A stretch of 64,000 nt of DNA from Acidobacteriota bacterium (GCA_020845575.1 JADLFL010000014.1:1-64000); one strand, 5' to 3'; positions 16,893-27,567 are shown, numbered from the stretch's first letter. Translations and numbers: made by a program. The notes: generated by a model not told the origin, from the letters alone.

Positions 16893-18794
16893 TCAGACGT
16901 CGAGGGCCTCGGCGTCCTCCGCGCGGTCCATGATGAACCGGAACCGCGCCGACGCGTCCTTGCCCATCAGCTCGTTGATCACGCGGTCTGTCACGAGTTG
17001 GTCGGCGATGGTGACGCGGAGCAGTCGCCGCGTCTTCGGGTTGAGAGTGGTCTCCCACAGGACCCTGGGCATCATCTCCCCGAGGCCCTTGAACCGCGTG
17101 ATGTCGGGTTTGGCCCGGCCCGCGGTCTTCTTCACGATCGCGTCCCGCTGCGCATCGTCCTGCGCCCAGAACGTGTCCTTCCCGACGTCGATGCGGTACA
17201 GGGGCGGCTGGGCGAGGTACACGCGGCCGCTCGTGATGAGGTGCGGCATGTGCCTGTAGATGAACGTGAGCAGGAGCGTGGAGATGTGGTGGCCGTCGGA
17301 GTCGGCGTCGGCCAGCAGGATCACCTTGCCGTAGCGCAGGCGCGCGAGGTCGAACTGCTTGCCCACGCCGCAGCCGAGCGCGGTCACCAGATCGGCGAGT
17401 TCCTTGTTCTCGAGTACCTTCGCCGTCGACGCGCCCTCCGTGTTGAGTACCTTGCCGCGCAGCTGCAGGATCGCCTGTCGCACGCGATCGCGCCCCTGCT
17501 TGGCCGATCCGCCGGCCGAATCGCCCTCCACGATGAACAGCTCGCTCAACCCTCGATTGGTGGTGGTGCAGTCCGAGAGCTTGCCTGGCAGCGTGAGGCG
17601 ATGCGTGGTCGCACTCTTGCGTGTGACTTCCTGCTGCGCCGCGCGGCTCGCCTCGCGCGCGCGCGCCGCGAGGATGATGCGCGCCACGATGGCTTCGGCG
17701 ATCGAGATATTCTGGTTCAGCCAGTGTTCGAGCGCCGGCCTGACGAGGCCGTCGACGGCCGACTGCACCTCCGGGTTGTTGAGGCGATCCTTCGTCTGGC
17801 CCTGGAACTGCGGTTCCTCGACGAACACGCTGAGCACGCCCACGAGGCCTTCGCGCAGATCTTCGGCGGTGAGCGTCACGCCGCGCGGGGTGAGTGCGTG
17901 CGTCTCGATGAAGTTGCGCAGCGCCTTGCCGAGCCCGGCGCGGAGGCCGTTCTCGTGCGTGCCGCCCGAACCCGTCGGGATGCCATTGACGTAGCTGCGC
18001 ACGTGCTCGTCGGTGGACTCGGTCCACTGCAGCGCGAGGTCGAGCCGCAGCGCCCCATCGCGCGCGACGACGAAGGGCAGGTCGTGCACGGGCCTGGCGC
18101 CACGCTCGGCGACCAGCGTGCGGAGGTAGTCGGCGAGTCCGTCCGCGTGCGCGTAGGTGACCTTCTGCCGCGTGACCTCGTTCTCGAAGGTGATCTTGAG
18201 ACCGCGATGCAGGTAGCTCGCAACCTCCAGCCGCTGCGCGATCGTATCGGCGTCGAACTCGATGCGCGGGACGATCGTCGCGTCGGGATGGAAGAACACG
18301 GTGGTGCCCGTGCCGCGCGCGGGACCAACCTTCGTGATGCCGCCCTGCGGCACGCCCTGGCGGAAGCGCTGTTCCCACTGGAACCCGTCGCGCTTGACCG
18401 TCGCGACCAGATCCTTCGACAGCGCGTTGACCACGCTCGCGCCCACGCCGTGCAGGCCGCCCGACGTCTTGTAGTTGCCCTGCTCGAACTTCCCGCCGGC
18501 GTGCAGCACCGTGAAGATGACTTCGAGCGCGGTCTTGCGCGTCTTCGGGTGCACGTCCACGGGGATGCCGCGCCCGTCATCGGTGACCGTGATGGAACTC
18601 CCGTCGGCATGCAGCGTGACGCCGATCTGGGAGGCGTGTCCGTTCATCGCCTCGTCGATGGCGTTGTCGAGAATCTCCCAGACCAGATGGTGGAGTCCGG
18701 CGGCACCGACCCCGCCGATGTACATGCCGGGACGCTTGCGAACGGGCTCGAGGCCCTCGAGAACGGTGATGTCCTTGGCGGTATACGTGCTCAT
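16893..18794 (-). CDS. parE: DNA topoisomerase IV subunit B
   Basis: The 633-residue ATPase subunit of a type IIA topoisomerase that separates daughter chromosomes. GHKL ATPase motifs: [24 protein letters not shown] and [35 protein letters not shown] and [14 protein letters not shown], rather than the DADVDG of GyrB, and the pairing with a GyrA-box-lacking A subunit at 23735-26125 support ParE. Length fits ParE, not a long GyrB. I chose ATG 18794 ([14 protein letters not shown]); upstream codons are low-complexity. The subunit pair is split by the glutamine synthetase and ceramidase-like genes rather than adjacent. Confidence 0.93.
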   Translation of the reverse strand: MSTYTAKDITVLEGLEPVRKRPGMYIGGVGAAGLHHLVWEILDNAIDEAMNGHASQIGVTLHADGSSITVTDDGRGIPVDVHPKTRKTALEVIFTVLHAGGKFEQGNYKTSGGLHGVGASVVNALSKDLVATVKRDGFQWEQRFRQGVPQGGITKVGPARGTGTTVFFHPDATIVPRIEFDADTIAQRLEVASYLHRGLKITFENEVTRQKVTYAHADGLADYLRTLVAERGARPVHDLPFVVARDGALRLDLALQWTESTDEHVRSYVNGIPTGSGGTHENGLRAGLGKALRNFIETHALTPRGVTLTAEDLREGLVGVLSVFVEEPQFQGQTKDRLNNPEVQSAVDGLVRPALEHWLNQNISIAEAIVARIILAARAREASRAAQQEVTRKSATTHRLTLPGKLSDCTTTNRGLSELFIVEGDSAGGSAKQGRDRVRQAILQLRGKVLNTEGASTAKVLENKELADLVTALGCGVGKQFDLARLRYGKVILLADADSDGHHISTLLLTFIYRHMPHLITSGRVYLAQPPLYRIDVGKDTFWAQDDAQRDAIVKKTAGRAKPDITRFKGLGEMMPRVLWETTLNPKTRRLLRVTIADQLVTDRVINELMGKDASARFRFIMDRAEDAEALDV

Positions 18795-18892
18795 CACTGG
18801 CGCTACAAGGCTACACAAAAGCGGCGCGGCGCGCCCCCGGGAATCCCGACGCGCGCCGCGCATGCCGATGGCCGATGGTCGTTCGTGTCGCG

Positions 18893-21070
18893 CTACTTGA
18901 TGAACAGCATCTCCCGGTAGGTGGGCAGCGGCCAGTCGTTGGACGGCAGGACGGTCTCCAGCGCGTCGCCCGTGTCGCGCAGGACGTTCATCGCGGGGAT
19001 GACCTTGTCTCGCATGTACCGCGCGTGCTTCTGCGAGTTGCCGTTGCCTTCGTGCGCGAGCGCCGTGACGAGGGCATCGGTGCGCGTCTTGAGCGCGTCG
19101 ACCAGCCGCGTGACCTCCACGAGCAGCTTCTTTGCTTCCTTGCTCTGCACACCCGCGGCCTTGCCCGCGGCCACGCTGCCGGCCACCTGCGTGAGATACG
19201 TGAGCGCGGCAGGCAGGATGTACCGGTTGGCCATCAGCACCATCGTCTGGGCTTCGATGTTGACGGTCTTGATGTAGGCCTCGAAGTTGATCTCGAGCCG
19301 CGCCTCGAGTTCGCGCTTGCTCAGCACCTTGTACGTCTCGAACAGCGTGACCGAGGCCGGCTTGGTGAGCTCGGGCAGCGCATCGACGGTGTTGCGCAGG
19401 TTGAGCAGCCCGCGCTTGCCCGCTTCCTTCTGCCAGGCGTCCGAGTAGCCGTTGCCATTGAAGATGATCCGTTTGTGCGCCTTCACCAGCTTCACGAGGA
19501 GCTTGCCCACGGCGTCCTCGAGCACGGCGCCCTTCGCCACGGCCTGCTCCAGCTCGGTGGCAACGGCGTCGAGCGACTCGGCCACTGCCACGTTGAGGAC
19601 GATGTTGGGGAAGGCGATGCTCTGGTTGGACGAAACGGCGCGGAACTCGAACTTGTTGCCCGTGAACGCAAACGGACTCGTGCGGTTGCGATCGCCGGCA
19701 TCACGCGGCAGCTTGGGCAGCACGTCGACGCCCGTTTCGAGCAGGCCGCCGTGCTCCGCGCTGCGCTTGGCCCCCTTCTCGATCTGCTCGAAGATGCCGG
19801 TGAGCATGTCGCCGAGGAAGATCGAGATGATCGCAGGCGGCGCTTCGTTCGCCCCGAGACGATGGTCGTTGCCCGCGCTGGCCACGCTCATGCGCAGCAG
19901 GCCCTGGTGCCTGTCGACCGCGCGCAGCACGGCGGCGCAGAAGACGAGGAACTGGACGTTGTCGTGCGGCGTGTCGCCCGGGTTCAGGAGGTTGTTGCCC
20001 TCACTGTCGCCCATGCTCCAGTTGACGTGCTTGCCCGATCCGTTCACGCCCGCGAACGGCTTCTCGTGGAGCAGGCAGGCGAGTCCGTGCTTGGGCGCCA
20101 CGCGCTTGAGCGTCTCCATGACCATCATCTGGTGGTCGGTGGACACATTGGCCTGCTCGAAGATCGGCGCGATCTCGTACTGGCTCGGTGCGACTTCGTT
20201 GTGCCGGGTCTTGATGGGCACTCCGATGGCGTAGAGCTCGTCCTCCACTTCGCGCATGCAGGCGAGCACGCGCTCGGGAATCGAGCCGAAGTACTGGTCC
20301 TCGAGTTCCTGCCCCTTGGGCGGCTTGGCGCCGAACAGCGTCCTGCCAGCGCCCACCAGATCCGGACGCGCGTAGTAGAAGTGCGCGTCGATGAGGAAGT
20401 ACTCCTGCTCGGGGCCGCAGGTGGTCATCACGCGGTCCGACGCCGACCCGAACAGCTTCAGGATGCGAACGGCCTGGCGCGACAGCGCTTCGATGGAGCG
20501 GAGCAGCGGAGTCTTCTTGTCGAGCGACTCGCCGGTCCAGCTCACGAACGCGCTGGGGATGACGAGCGTCGTGCCCGACGCGGTCTTGTAGATCCACGGC
20601 GGACTTGTCGGATCCCACGCCGTGTAGCCGCGCGCCTCGAACGTGGAGCGCATGCCGCCCGACGGGAAGGACGAGGCATCGGGCTCGCCCTTGATGAGTT
20701 CCTTGCCGCTGAACTCGGTGACGGCCTTGCCCTCCGGCGTGGGGGCGAGAAACGCGTCGTGCTTCTCGGCGGTGATGCCGGTGAGGGGCTGGAACCAGTG
20801 CGTGTAGTGCGTGGCCCCGTGCTCGAGTGCCCAGTCCTTGACGGCTACCGCGACGGCGTCGGCCACCGAGACGTCGAGCGTCTCGCCGCGCGTGATGGTG
20901 CGGCGCAGGGCCTTGTACACCGCGCGAGGCAGCTTGATGCGCTGGACGGCGTCACTGAAGACCAGACGGCCGAAGTCGTCGGCGGAGCGAGGAGCGGGGC
21001 GAGAGGTCGGACCTGAAACGGCCCAATCCCTGATGGCGCGAATCGCTTCGCGCGACGCAGCTGATCCCAT
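18893..21070 (-). CDS. glnN: Glutamine synthetase, type III
   Basis: A 725-residue GSIII enzyme, the long dodecameric form found in Bacteroidetes, cyanobacteria, Acidobacteria and others, which makes glutamine from glutamate and ammonium with ATP. Visible family parts are [34 protein letters not shown] (metal-binding Glu pair), [34 protein letters not shown] and [17 protein letters not shown]. The size fits GSIII (about 700-730), not GSI or GSII. ATG 21070 was preferred over a more upstream in-frame start at 21151, because the extension has no family-like sequence. A candidate promoter lies at 21140-21169, and a 98-aa gene diverges from it. Confidence 0.95.
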   Translation of the reverse strand: MGSAASREAIRAIRDWAVSGPTSRPAPRSADDFGRLVFSDAVQRIKLPRAVYKALRRTITRGETLDVSVADAVAVAVKDWALEHGATHYTHWFQPLTGITAEKHDAFLAPTPEGKAVTEFSGKELIKGEPDASSFPSGGMRSTFEARGYTAWDPTSPPWIYKTASGTTLVIPSAFVSWTGESLDKKTPLLRSIEALSRQAVRILKLFGSASDRVMTTCGPEQEYFLIDAHFYYARPDLVGAGRTLFGAKPPKGQELEDQYFGSIPERVLACMREVEDELYAIGVPIKTRHNEVAPSQYEIAPIFEQANVSTDHQMMVMETLKRVAPKHGLACLLHEKPFAGVNGSGKHVNWSMGDSEGNNLLNPGDTPHDNVQFLVFCAAVLRAVDRHQGLLRMSVASAGNDHRLGANEAPPAIISIFLGDMLTGIFEQIEKGAKRSAEHGGLLETGVDVLPKLPRDAGDRNRTSPFAFTGNKFEFRAVSSNQSIAFPNIVLNVAVAESLDAVATELEQAVAKGAVLEDAVGKLLVKLVKAHKRIIFNGNGYSDAWQKEAGKRGLLNLRNTVDALPELTKPASVTLFETYKVLSKRELEARLEINFEAYIKTVNIEAQTMVLMANRYILPAALTYLTQVAGSVAAGKAAGVQSKEAKKLLVEVTRLVDALKTRTDALVTALAHEGNGNSQKHARYMRDKVIPAMNVLRDTGDALETVLPSNDWPLPTYREMLFIK

Positions 21071-21139
21071 GGATGTCGTGTGCCTCGTGGAGATGAAGAC
21101 GTTGTCGCTCGGCGCCGGATACGCGTGAACGCGAGGGGA

Positions 21140-21169
21140 AGTATGCGCCACTCACGGGCTGCTCAGCAA
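21140..21169 (-). promoter_or_regulatory. Candidate promoter of glnN
   Basis: Minus strand TTGCTG (21169-21164), 18-nt spacer, CATACT (21145-21140), giving a leader of about 60 nt before ATG 21070. I looked for a sigma-54 GG-N10-GC pattern and did not find a well-spaced one. Confidence 0.35.
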
Positions 21170-21182
21170 GATCCAGTCAGCG

Positions 21183-21231
21183 GTTTGCGAAACTTCGAAC
21201 TTTGCACAACAAAGACTCAAACCCGAACTGG
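21183..21231. promoter_or_regulatory. AT-rich patch between divergent glnN and a small gene
   Basis: An island low in GC for this window, with repeated AACTTCG/AACTTTG, a TTCGAA core and CTTTG-CACAA-CAAAG able to pair. It sits centrally between two divergent genes, upstream of the glnN promoter candidate, and could bind a regulator. No known operator consensus is recognised. Confidence 0.3.
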
Positions 21232-21251
21232 CCGGACGATATCATGCGCCG

Positions 21252-21548
21252 GTGACGACTCCCTTGACGCCCCGTGAGAAGGCCGCTGAAGATGCCGCGG
21301 CGTTCGTGGCCGCACTGCGCACCATGCCGTCTTCGTCCATCGCCATCGAACTCATCGAGCTCGGCGAGCACCTCGAACGCGCCGTGCGCGCCTTCCACAT
21401 GGAAGCCATCCGGTTCCGCGCCTTCACGATGAGCCGGCTGATCAAGCAGCACCAGGCAGACCTGCCCGCAGAGATCGCGACGCGCATGGACGGGATCCTT
21501 CAGGACCTCGAAGCGGCGGGCTTCCAGACCAAATCCGTCTCCGCCTGA
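21252..21548 (+). CDS. 98-residue helical protein of unknown function
   Basis: A small, predominantly alpha-helical acidic protein that I do not recognise (PREKAAEDAAAFVAALRTMP, then IELIELGEHLERAVRAFH). No signal peptide, Cys or membrane segment. It starts with GTG 21252; the ATG at 21244 is in a different frame. Codon use resembles its neighbours, and nothing overlaps it on the other strand, so it is probably real. It diverges from glnN with 181 nt between them, including an AT-rich patch, so a role linked to nitrogen status is possible but unproven. Confidence 0.7.
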   Translation: MTTPLTPREKAAEDAAAFVAALRTMPSSSIAIELIELGEHLERAVRAFHMEAIRFRAFTMSRLIKQHQADLPAEIATRMDGILQDLEAAGFQTKSVSA

Positions 21549-21581
21549 CCGGAACGGCAATCGGCGGAGCTATCCCACTAC

Positions 21582-21716
21582 CAGGTGTAGACGGTCGTCC
21601 ACCTTCGCCCTTCGGGCTACGGCGGACAAGTTGTCCGGCAGTCAGTGATCCCCGCCCGCCGGATGGCCTGCCGCGCCGTAGCCTCGGCGGAGGCGGAAAT
21701 CCGGCGGCTACACCTG
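21582..21716. mobile_element. MITE-like intergenic element, about 135 bp
   Basis: Terminal inverted repeats CAGGTGTAG (21582-21590) and CTACACCTG (21708-21716), matching 11 of 12 if extended inward. Inside are the motif CTTCGCCCTTCGGGCTACGGCG (first 20 bases from 21603), a perfect CGGACAA-G-TTGTCCG palindrome (21623-21637) and an inverted second copy of the GGCTACGGCG motif around 21670-21695. It has no coding capacity, fills the gap between the 98-aa gene and the ceramidase-like gene, and resembles a non-autonomous repeat. A partial relative is at 26162-26195. Confidence 0.6.
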
Positions 21717-21729
21717 CAGGGCAAAGCCC

Positions 21730-23676
21730 CTAAGGCGGGGGATAGCGATGGTGATACCCGGGGAAGGTTTCGTTGACGGCGGTCCTGTCCGTGCTGCCCG
21801 TCAGAGCGGCCACCGCGTCGAGCATGTCGGCCGCGACGTCCCAGCCCGCGGCGTTGGTTTCCTCGTAATGCCCGCGCGCACGCCCTGACGCCTGCCCGTA
21901 TCGACACGACGCCACGACGGCCTCTCGCGCCCCGCCCTCCGGTAGTGCCGCCAGGGCCTCGGGGTCTTCCGTGATGGCCTTGCACCGCGCACCGGAAACA
22001 GCGTCAGTGAAGTCGATGACGCCGGCCGCGTGCAGTCGCGCGCAGGCGTCAGGGGCTGCCGCGGTGTCGGCCACGCACCGCACGCGGAAATCGGCGATCG
22101 GCAGTACGTATCCGAGTTCGTCGTTCCCCAGTCCGACAGCCCACTTCCAGCGGCCAGGCAGCATGCGCTTGACGTAACCCGGCGTGCTCATCGACTCGGG
22201 CGGCGCGTGCAGCGAGGGCTCCTCATCGGCCCAGCGCGCCGGTGCCGCCCGGATCTCGCGTGGCAAGCCGATCACCAGTTCGCCGGGCACCTCACCCGGC
22301 AGGAACGCGATCGTCAGTTCGCCGATTCGCAGCAGGCTCACCGCGCTGTGCAGATGATCGCCCTTCCGGATCGGGCCCACCACCGGATCCTCCTCGCTCT
22401 CGCGCCCATCGTCCGGGCACGAGAGCGAGGTCTTTGCACCTGTCGCCGGACAGGCGTACAGATCGCCCGGCATGAAGCCGAGTCCGGGACGCCCACTCGC
22501 CGGATCGATGACCGCGAGCTTGCGGAAGCCGATGTGCGACAGGCGGGTGAAGAACGACCGATGGGTGACATCGAATCGTGCCGGCGCGATCGGCACGGCT
22601 TCGCCCAGCGCTGCCTCGACGGCCACGCCCAGTTGTTCGCCGATCACGATGGCTTTCCTGAAATTGCGGACCAGGAAGTCGCGGCCTGCCGAGCCCGGTG
22701 GCACGGCACTGGCCGGCGGCGTGTAGCCGTTGCCGAGCGGGGCGCGCTCGCCGACCTCCCACACCGGCACGTCGAGCGGTGATGCCATGGCGCCAATCGC
22801 GCCGTTCACGTAAAGCACTTCGCCGCCGAGCCGTCGTCCGAGCCAGCGCGCGAGCGCCCCTGGAAAATCGGCCGTCAGGTAGCGGCCCTCGGCACTGCAC
22901 GTCTCGGCGTTCCAGTCAAGCGTGCGGCACGCGGCGGCAATCCGCTCGCGTGGCGGCGACCAGTTCAGCGTGCTCTCGGGATGGTTCGCCCAGTTCACCA
23001 CCGTGGCGATGACGCGGCCGTCTGTCGCGCGCGCCTGGAGCACACCGAGCGACGGGTCGAATACCCGCAGGCCCGCGAGGTCGCTGGCGCCGAAGTAGTG
23101 CACGCCTTCACCCACGCGGAGTGTTGCGGGCTCCAGGCGTGCCACTGCCTCGCCAACCGCGTCGCGCGCCTGCTCGAGGAAGAAGCGGTACCACTCAGGA
23201 TTGACGGCAAATGCCGTGTCCGGGCCGTGATGGTTGTGCGTGGCGTGCACGAGTACCTCGACGCGATCGGCGCGGGCATCGGGCAGCACCTCACGCACCA
23301 TGCGCCGCAACTCTTCGACGTCCTGCCGCAGGATCATGTACACGTCTGCCGACACGACGACAGCAACGCGATCGGCATCTGATCGCTGCAGCGCCAGCGC
23401 ACGCACCCGAAGGTCGTCGCGCACCCAGTGCGCGTCCGGATTTCCGTTGCCGACGGCAATCGGGCCCTGATCGAACTGTTCGGCGAAGACGCCCGGATCG
23501 TCGGCATCGGCGTCGAGTGGAAGTCGCTCCGGAGCCGCATAGCCGTGTCCCGCATCCACGGTAGGCAGCACGGAGCGACTCGACGCGCCGGCGAGCCACC
23601 CGACGCTCGGAGGCGGTGCATCACGTGTATCGCACGCCGTCGCGAGGACGCACAGACAGACGAGGGCGAGTCGCAT
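21730..23676 (-). CDS. Exported neutral/alkaline ceramidase-like protein
   Basis: A 648-residue exported protein, probably a lipoprotein or periplasmic enzyme (MRLALVCLCVLATACD; the lipobox is weak). The N-terminal half resembles the neutral/alkaline non-lysosomal ceramidase family: GFAVGNGNP-like start, VVVSADVYMILRQDVEELR, and HATHNHHGPDTAF, whose His residues are the Zn ligands, followed by VVNWANHPESTLNW. Members hydrolyse ceramide or similar N-acyl amides, but bacterial proteins of this type are often of unknown substrate. ATG 23676 was chosen for its signal-peptide-like sequence. It is downstream of parC in the same direction with a heptamer repeat in the gap. Confidence 0.75.
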   Translation of the reverse strand: MRLALVCLCVLATACDTRDAPPPSVGWLAGASSRSVLPTVDAGHGYAAPERLPLDADADDPGVFAEQFDQGPIAVGNGNPDAHWVRDDLRVRALALQRSDADRVAVVVSADVYMILRQDVEELRRMVREVLPDARADRVEVLVHATHNHHGPDTAFAVNPEWYRFFLEQARDAVGEAVARLEPATLRVGEGVHYFGASDLAGLRVFDPSLGVLQARATDGRVIATVVNWANHPESTLNWSPPRERIAAACRTLDWNAETCSAEGRYLTADFPGALARWLGRRLGGEVLYVNGAIGAMASPLDVPVWEVGERAPLGNGYTPPASAVPPGSAGRDFLVRNFRKAIVIGEQLGVAVEAALGEAVPIAPARFDVTHRSFFTRLSHIGFRKLAVIDPASGRPGLGFMPGDLYACPATGAKTSLSCPDDGRESEEDPVVGPIRKGDHLHSAVSLLRIGELTIAFLPGEVPGELVIGLPREIRAAPARWADEEPSLHAPPESMSTPGYVKRMLPGRWKWAVGLGNDELGYVLPIADFRVRCVADTAAAPDACARLHAAGVIDFTDAVSGARCKAITEDPEALAALPEGGAREAVVASCRYGQASGRARGHYEETNAAGWDVAADMLDAVAALTGSTDRTAVNETFPGYHHRYPPP

Positions 23677-23695
23677 GCGGGGAATCGTATCCCGA

Positions 23696-23723
23696 CGGCA
23701 ACCGGCAATCGGCAACGCGCAAC
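23696..23723. repeat. Tandem heptamer repeat, second array
   Basis: CGGCAAC (23696), CGGCAAT (23703), CGGCAAC (23710) and GCGCAAC (23717): four 7-bp units like those at 487-514. It lies 20 nt before the ceramidase-like start on the minus strand, in its promoter/leader region. Confidence 0.8.
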
Positions 23724-23734
23724 CGGTTGCGCCG

Positions 23735-26125
23735 TCAGCTGTCGGTGGGGCCGACGACCTGCGGCGCCGGTGGCACGACGCGGGTGAACGAACCGCGCTG
23801 CAGCAATTCGCGGCCCTTGCCGCCGCGTGACGTGACGTCGTACTTGGCCGTACTCACGGTCTGCTCCGCGCCGCGGGATGTCTCGACCACCATCAGGTCA
23901 CGATCCCCCTTCGACGCGACGAAGCCGAGGAGCCGATCCTTCTTCTCGTCGATCTTGATCAGGATGACGCCGCGGCCCGGCCCGGACAGGACGTTCACCT
24001 CTCCGCACGGACACAGCATCGCGCGCGCCTCGCGCGTCGCGGCGATGATCGTCTCGTCGCCGGTGACCTGTGCGACGCCCACGACTTCGACTCCGTCGGG
24101 CAGCTTCACGAATTTGCGGCCGGCGCGTGTGCTGGGCTCGATGTACGGTGCGAGGCTGAAGCGCAGCGCATAGCCATCGGACGTCGCCGCGAAGGCGTGT
24201 CGCGCGGGTGTCTCGCCCTCGCGTGCGGGCTGCATATCCGGACTCACGCGCTCGTCGAGACTCATCACCGCGATCACACGCTCGCCGTCCTTGAACTTGA
24301 ACTGCCGCTGCACCGGCTCGCCATAGCCGGTCGACGCGGGGACGTCGATGAACCGGCACGTATAGGCCACGCCGTGCGTGGTGAAGAGCACCAGCGTCGC
24401 GCGGGTGCTGCCGCCGACAGCCGCCAGCACCTCGTCGCCTTCACGCAGGCGCGTGGTGGAGAGGTCCTTCACGTCCTTCTGCCGCTTGATCCACCCATCG
24501 CGCGAGACGATGACGATGTTGTCTTCGTCGATGATGAAGGCCTCGGCGTCGTACTCGACCAGATCTTCGTCGCTGGCAAACGTCGTGCGCCGGCGGTCGG
24601 CGCGCGTATCGCTGTAGACCTTCTGGACCTCGGCGATCTCCTCGCGGACCAGCGCCCAGCGGCCAGCCTCGTCGGCCAGCAGCGCCGCGATCTCCGCCTG
24701 TCGCTCGCGCTTGTCGGCCAGCTCACGCTGGATGATCAGGATCTCGAGGCGCGCGAGCCGGTACACCTTCAGTTCGAGGATCGCGTCGGCCTGTTCGGCA
24801 TCGAGGCCGAACTTCGCGATGATCTTCGTCGCCGCATCGGCCTTGCCGTCGGACGCGCGCACGATCGCCAGGATCGCGTCGAGCGCGTCGAACACCTTCT
24901 CGAAGCCTTCGAGGATGTGGACACGCCGCGCGAGCGTCGCTGCTTCGTGCTCGAGACGCCGGCTCACCACGTCCATCCGGAAGTGGAGGAAGTGCCACAG
25001 CATCGCCTTGAGGTCGAGGCGCTCGGGTCGGCCGATGTCGTCCTGCTCGGTAGGGATGAGGCACGTGAGGTTCACGCCGAGACTCACCTGCAGCGGCGTG
25101 TGCTTGCACAGATACGCCATCACGAGCGCCTCGTCGGCGTCGCGCTTGATCTCGATCTCGACGCGGATGTCGTCGGTGCTCACGTCGCGCACGTCGAGCA
25201 GCGGCGGCAGCTTGCGCGACAGGACGATGTCGGCGATGCGCGTGACGAGCTCTGACTTGTCGACGGTGTACGGGATCGCGGTGATCGTGACGACCTTGCT
25301 CGACCGGCCGACCTCGCCTGATTCCCACGTGCCGCGCAGGCGGATCGCGCCGCTGCCCGTCCGATAGATCTCCTTCAGTTCGTCCGGCGAATTGAGGATG
25401 CGGCCGCCGGTCGGGAAGTCCGGCCCCTTGATGTAGCGGCACAACTGGATCGTCGTGAGCTCGGGGTTGTCGATGAGGCGCAGCAGCGCCGTGCACACCT
25501 CGCCCAGGTGGTGCGGCGGCACATTGGTTGCCATGCCCACGGCGATGCCCATCGCGCCGTTGATGAGGAGCGTGGGGACGCGCGACGGCAGCACCACGGG
25601 CTCGGTCCGCGTGCCGTCGTAGTTCGGACGGAACGGCACTGTGTCCTGGTCGAGCTCGGTGAGCAGCTCGTCGCTGAGGCGCGCGAGGCGGCACTCGGTG
25701 TAGCGCATCGCCGCGGCGCCGTCGCCGTCGAGCGACCCGAAGTTGCCCGAGCCGTCGATCAGCGGATAGCGCAGCGAGAAGGGCTGCGCCATGCGCACGA
25801 GCGTCTCGTAGAGCGCGCTGTCGCCGTGCGGATGGTAGTTGCCCATCACGTCGCCCACCACCTTGGCACACTTGCGGTGCTTGGCGTCGGCGGTGAGGTT
25901 CTGCTGCCACATCGTGTAGAGGATGCGGCGCTGCACGGGCTTGAGCCCGTCGCGCACGTCGGGCAGCGCGCGCGACGTGATGACCGACAGGGCGTAATTG
26001 AGGTAGCGCGCCTGTGCCGCTTCGTGCAGCGCCACGGCGGTCTCGCCCGGGCCCGTCGGCGGAGCCGGCGGCAGGCCGTTGTCGGGCGAGTCAGGGATGT
26101 CGAAGAGAGACGGTTCGTCGGACAC
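23735..26125 (-). CDS. parC: DNA topoisomerase IV subunit A
   Basis: The 796-residue cleavage subunit of topoisomerase IV. The breakage-reunion domain shows [40 protein letters not shown] (Ser and Glu at the quinolone-resistance positions, wild-type-like) and the catalytic Tyr in [10 protein letters not shown]. The C-terminal beta-pinwheel has repeated GE/GD-type blades but no GyrA-box (QRRGGKG-like) sequence; its place holds [15 protein letters not shown], supporting ParC rather than GyrA. The start is GTG 26125. The partner parE is 4.9 kb downstream on the same strand. Confidence 0.92.
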   Translation of the reverse strand: MSDEPSLFDIPDSPDNGLPPAPPTGPGETAVALHEAAQARYLNYALSVITSRALPDVRDGLKPVQRRILYTMWQQNLTADAKHRKCAKVVGDVMGNYHPHGDSALYETLVRMAQPFSLRYPLIDGSGNFGSLDGDGAAAMRYTECRLARLSDELLTELDQDTVPFRPNYDGTRTEPVVLPSRVPTLLINGAMGIAVGMATNVPPHHLGEVCTALLRLIDNPELTTIQLCRYIKGPDFPTGGRILNSPDELKEIYRTGSGAIRLRGTWESGEVGRSSKVVTITAIPYTVDKSELVTRIADIVLSRKLPPLLDVRDVSTDDIRVEIEIKRDADEALVMAYLCKHTPLQVSLGVNLTCLIPTEQDDIGRPERLDLKAMLWHFLHFRMDVVSRRLEHEAATLARRVHILEGFEKVFDALDAILAIVRASDGKADAATKIIAKFGLDAEQADAILELKVYRLARLEILIIQRELADKRERQAEIAALLADEAGRWALVREEIAEVQKVYSDTRADRRRTTFASDEDLVEYDAEAFIIDEDNIVIVSRDGWIKRQKDVKDLSTTRLREGDEVLAAVGGSTRATLVLFTTHGVAYTCRFIDVPASTGYGEPVQRQFKFKDGERVIAVMSLDERVSPDMQPAREGETPARHAFAATSDGYALRFSLAPYIEPSTRAGRKFVKLPDGVEVVGVAQVTGDETIIAATREARAMLCPCGEVNVLSGPGRGVILIKIDEKKDRLLGFVASKGDRDLMVVETSRGAEQTVSTAKYDVTSRGGKGRELLQRGSFTRVVPPAPQVVGPTDS

Positions 26126-26161
26126 AGCCCTTCAGCCTACCCGAACGGCGGCGCCAGGACA

Positions 26162-26195
26162 CACCCGCCTTCGCCCCTCGGCGCTACGGCGCGGC
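26162..26195. repeat. Partial copy of the GGCTACGGCG intergenic repeat
   Basis: CGCCTTCGCCCCTCGGCGCT followed by ACGGCGCGGCGAG: nearly the internal motif of the element at 21582-21716. It fills the gap between parC and the flavin oxidoreductase stop. Confidence 0.6.
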
Positions 26196-26208
26196 GAGCC
26201 TTGGCGTG

Positions 26209-27564
26209 CTACGGCTCTGTCGGGGCGACGCTGGCCATCCAGGTCTTGTAGTCCGTGTACCCGATGTCGGCCTGCCTGGCGCGGGCGCGGGCGACCAGCG
26301 CGTCGGCTTGCGCGGCGGGCAGCGGCGGGTGGTCGGCAAGGTGGCTCAGTACGTGCGCCGTGACGGCTTCGGCCCTGTTGCGCGCGCCATCGGCCATGCC
26401 GTGCAGCGAGCGTTCCGCGTCCTCGTCCTGCACGCCGAGATAGTGCTCCACGAGATGATGCGCCACGTCCTTGGCGTGATGCTCCGACGCCTTGATGTTG
26501 CCGCGCCCCGTCACCACGTTGCCCACGCCGAACACCCCCGGCACCGGCGCATACGCGCCCGTCTCCCAGTTCGCGTAGTCGTAGAACGTGCCCTTGACCG
26601 CGATGCCCGGCAGCGGCTCGGGAAGACTTCCGATGGCGCTCACCACGAGCCGGCTGCGCAGTTCGAAGGGCTGGTGGTCCAGCGCCACGGCCTTGCCGTC
26701 GCGCATCTCCGTTTCCACGAACCGCACGCCCGCCACCGCATCGTCTTCGATCAGCAGGTCGACGGGCAGCGCCATCGGCCGCATCCGGAACAGGAACTTC
26801 TCCTGGGCCTTCGCGAGCATCTTCCGGCGGACCGCTTCGATCTTCAAGAGCTGTTCGGGCGTGGCGTTGGGTGGGGCCGACGCGAGCGGCATGTCCTCGA
26901 CGCGGCGGCGATAGACGAGCCAGCTGTCCTCGACGCTCAGACTGCGCGGGTCATCGATGCCGTGCGCCTGACAGGTCGCCGGGATGCCCGCGTGCTCGAG
27001 GTCGTACATGGACACGTCGATCCCGCGCGCGGCGAGCGCGCGTCCGTACAGTTCGAGCTGGAACACCTTGACGACGTCGATCGACGCCAGGCCGCCGCCG
27101 ATGCAGATCGCCCCCGGCGGGACGTCGAAGCGTGGTCCGGTGTAGCTGGCTTCCGCCGCGTGATTGAACCAGTAGATGAACGGGTTCTGGTACACGAGCC
27201 CGCGTCCCACCCAGCGCTCGGCGTCTGGGACATCGAGCGGACGATCGCGCCACGCGCCGTTGGCCAGCAGAATCGCGCTGAAGCCCCACGTGATCACGTC
27301 GTCGAACTGGAGTTCGACGCCGAGACGGGTACGCGGCACGACGTGGACGCCCGGCCTGTCGAGGCGCGCGTCGATGTGCCGGTACTCGAGCAGGCGCTGA
27401 TCGCGATGCCATCGCGGAAGTCCGTCCTCGATCTTCCCGTACGGACGGACGTTCTGCTCGAAGACCACCACCTCCACGCCGCTGTCGGCGAGGATCGCCG
27501 CCGCCGTCGACCCCGCGCTCGCCCCACCGAAGATCGCCACCACGTGCCTGTTCGCGTCGCCCAT
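26209..27564 (-). CDS. FAD-dependent pyridine nucleotide oxidoreductase, adrenodoxin reductase-like
   Basis: A 451-residue cytoplasmic flavoprotein. The N-terminus has an FAD-binding Rossmann motif AIFGGASAGSTAAA, with GEVVVFEQN-type strand 2, and a second dinucleotide fold at AICIGGGLASIDVVKVFQ. A C-terminal FGVGNVVTGRG is the ATG/GD-type motif before FAD ribityl contact. Architecture is closest to ferredoxin-NADP reductase/glutamate synthase small subunit families (Gly-x-Gly-x-x-Gly here is GGASAG). Its electron partner is unknown. It starts 3 nt after the upstream MATE gene stop and so forms a two-gene unit; the C-terminal 60 residues are Ala/Arg-rich and helical. Confidence 0.8.
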   Translation of the reverse strand: MGDANRHVVAIFGGASAGSTAAAILADSGVEVVVFEQNVRPYGKIEDGLPRWHRDQRLLEYRHIDARLDRPGVHVVPRTRLGVELQFDDVITWGFSAILLANGAWRDRPLDVPDAERWVGRGLVYQNPFIYWFNHAAEASYTGPRFDVPPGAICIGGGLASIDVVKVFQLELYGRALAARGIDVSMYDLEHAGIPATCQAHGIDDPRSLSVEDSWLVYRRRVEDMPLASAPPNATPEQLLKIEAVRRKMLAKAQEKFLFRMRPMALPVDLLIEDDAVAGVRFVETEMRDGKAVALDHQPFELRSRLVVSAIGSLPEPLPGIAVKGTFYDYANWETGAYAPVPGVFGVGNVVTGRGNIKASEHHAKDVAHHLVEHYLGVQDEDAERSLHGMADGARNRAEAVTAHVLSHLADHPPLPAAQADALVARARARQADIGYTDYKTWMASVAPTEP

Positions 27565-27567
27565 CGC

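Noticed and set aside
21140..21180. Sigma-54 promoter for glnN
   Set aside because: TGG and TGC occur nearby, but not at the GG-N10-GC spacing that sigma-54 needs.
16893..26125. Gyrase rather than topoisomerase IV
   Set aside because: DADSDG in the B subunit and no GyrA-box in the A subunit favour ParE/ParC; only a tree with both pairs would settle it.
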